Assembly (NCBI GenBank): GCA_027382625.1
Contig: JAJKFJ010021415.1
Location: forward strand, 1 to 19,115
DNA: 19,115 nucleotides
Direction of reading: 5' to 3'
Source: Tetmemena sp. SeJ-2015
Taxonomy: Eukaryota; Ciliophora; Spirotrichea; Sporadotrichida; Oxytrichidae
Shown in pieces: positions 18,860-19,115 of this stretch. Within the stretch, counting starts at the first letter, position 1. The number at the start of each line of letters is the position of its first letter. The position numbers and the translations under genes were made by a program. Below the pieces are notes generated by a model. That model saw only the letters and a list, made by a program, of their open reading frames with translations. It was not told the origin of the DNA and did no database searches.

Positions 18860-19115
18860 ATTCCATGCTGAATATTTTGTGGAGCTACTTAATACAGAAG
18901 GAAATTATCCGATACAAATAAAGATAAAAATTTGAAGTAGAAGTTAAATTATAATGCATCTTCATAGACTGTACAGAGTTTTTTAAAATATTGCTTATAT
19001 AAGGTAGCCCAAGGCTTTGCAGGACACAAAAAAAGAAGATTTTAAAATAATGCAATGAGGAGATTGCGAAAATAATATTATGCATGAACAGAATTAATTT
19101 GAATTTTTAAAATTA
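18860..19115. other. Possibly coding right end, strand uncertain
   Basis: The plus strand is purine-rich and reads LLNTEGNYPIQIKIKI, then ALQDTKKEDFKIMQ, then a TGA, then GDCENNIMHEQNQFEFLK to the edge. Minus frames are open as well, for example NLLFLCPAKPWATLYKQYF. No family is recognised. If plus is right, a gene continues past the window. Confidence 0.3.

Noticed and set aside
18150..19115. Long minus-strand frame over the right end
   Set aside because: It is open for about 320 codons, but the plus strand is too, and only the plus strand shows a recognisable motif. I kept the end as uncertain.
1..19115. CRISPR arrays, rRNA, bacterial operons or ribosome-binding sites
   Set aside because: None seen. 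The code, the GT-AG signals and the composition point to a eukaryote. AGGAGG-like words on the plus strand near 6033 and 13259 are part of the duplicated block, not start signals.

Overview
This looks like nuclear DNA of a ciliate. It is very AT-rich, and no reading frame stays open for long under the standard code. On the minus strand, however, long stretches give coherent repetitive protein if TAA and TAG are read as glutamine. The clearest case is about 4150-4460, where in-frame TAA and TAG codons lie inside repeats such as LTIKNSSFQNCQTSQRGG. TGA also falls inside several otherwise good frames, where tryptophan would fit. A code with TAA/TAG = Gln and TGA = Trp or stop is known from karyorelictids such as Loxodes and from Condylostoma. 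TAA/TAG reassignment is well supported here; sense TGA is only likely.

Layout. From about 7290 down to 1 the minus strand carries a dense series of about 20 modules with a GG[A/G/V/S/L/I] turn followed by strand-like 'L-x-I-x-x-S-x-F-x-x-N' segments. This is the pattern of Pmp-like right-handed beta-helix surface proteins that are common in ciliates. The frame changes every 150-500 bases. One change fits a 19-nt intron; several fall on or near A or T runs and look like single-base indels from decay or sequencing. From 7.6 to 18.1 kb the same modules recur as isolated exon-sized islands in AT-rich DNA, several flanked by AG and GT splice-like ends.

Between 8584 and 10416 sits a mobile element of about 1.83 kb with terminal inverted repeats of about 85 bp, flanked on both sides by TTAA. 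It is clearly richer in GC than its surroundings. Its minus strand encodes a three-exon protein of about 372 residues that needs TAA/TAG = Gln and two sense TGA codons and ends in two CxxC pairs. It is probably the element's transposase, but I cannot name the family.

Two plus-strand genes are possible: a 207-codon ORF at 2053-2676 and a candidate small-TIM-like gene starting at 18471. Both are tentative. With three reassigned stops nearly every frame is open, so a plausible-looking translation alone is weak evidence. I therefore relied on repeated motifs, same-frame module series, splice signals and repeats. A transposon and AT-rich spacers inside a gene-like region would suit a germline (micronuclear) locus, but this is inference.
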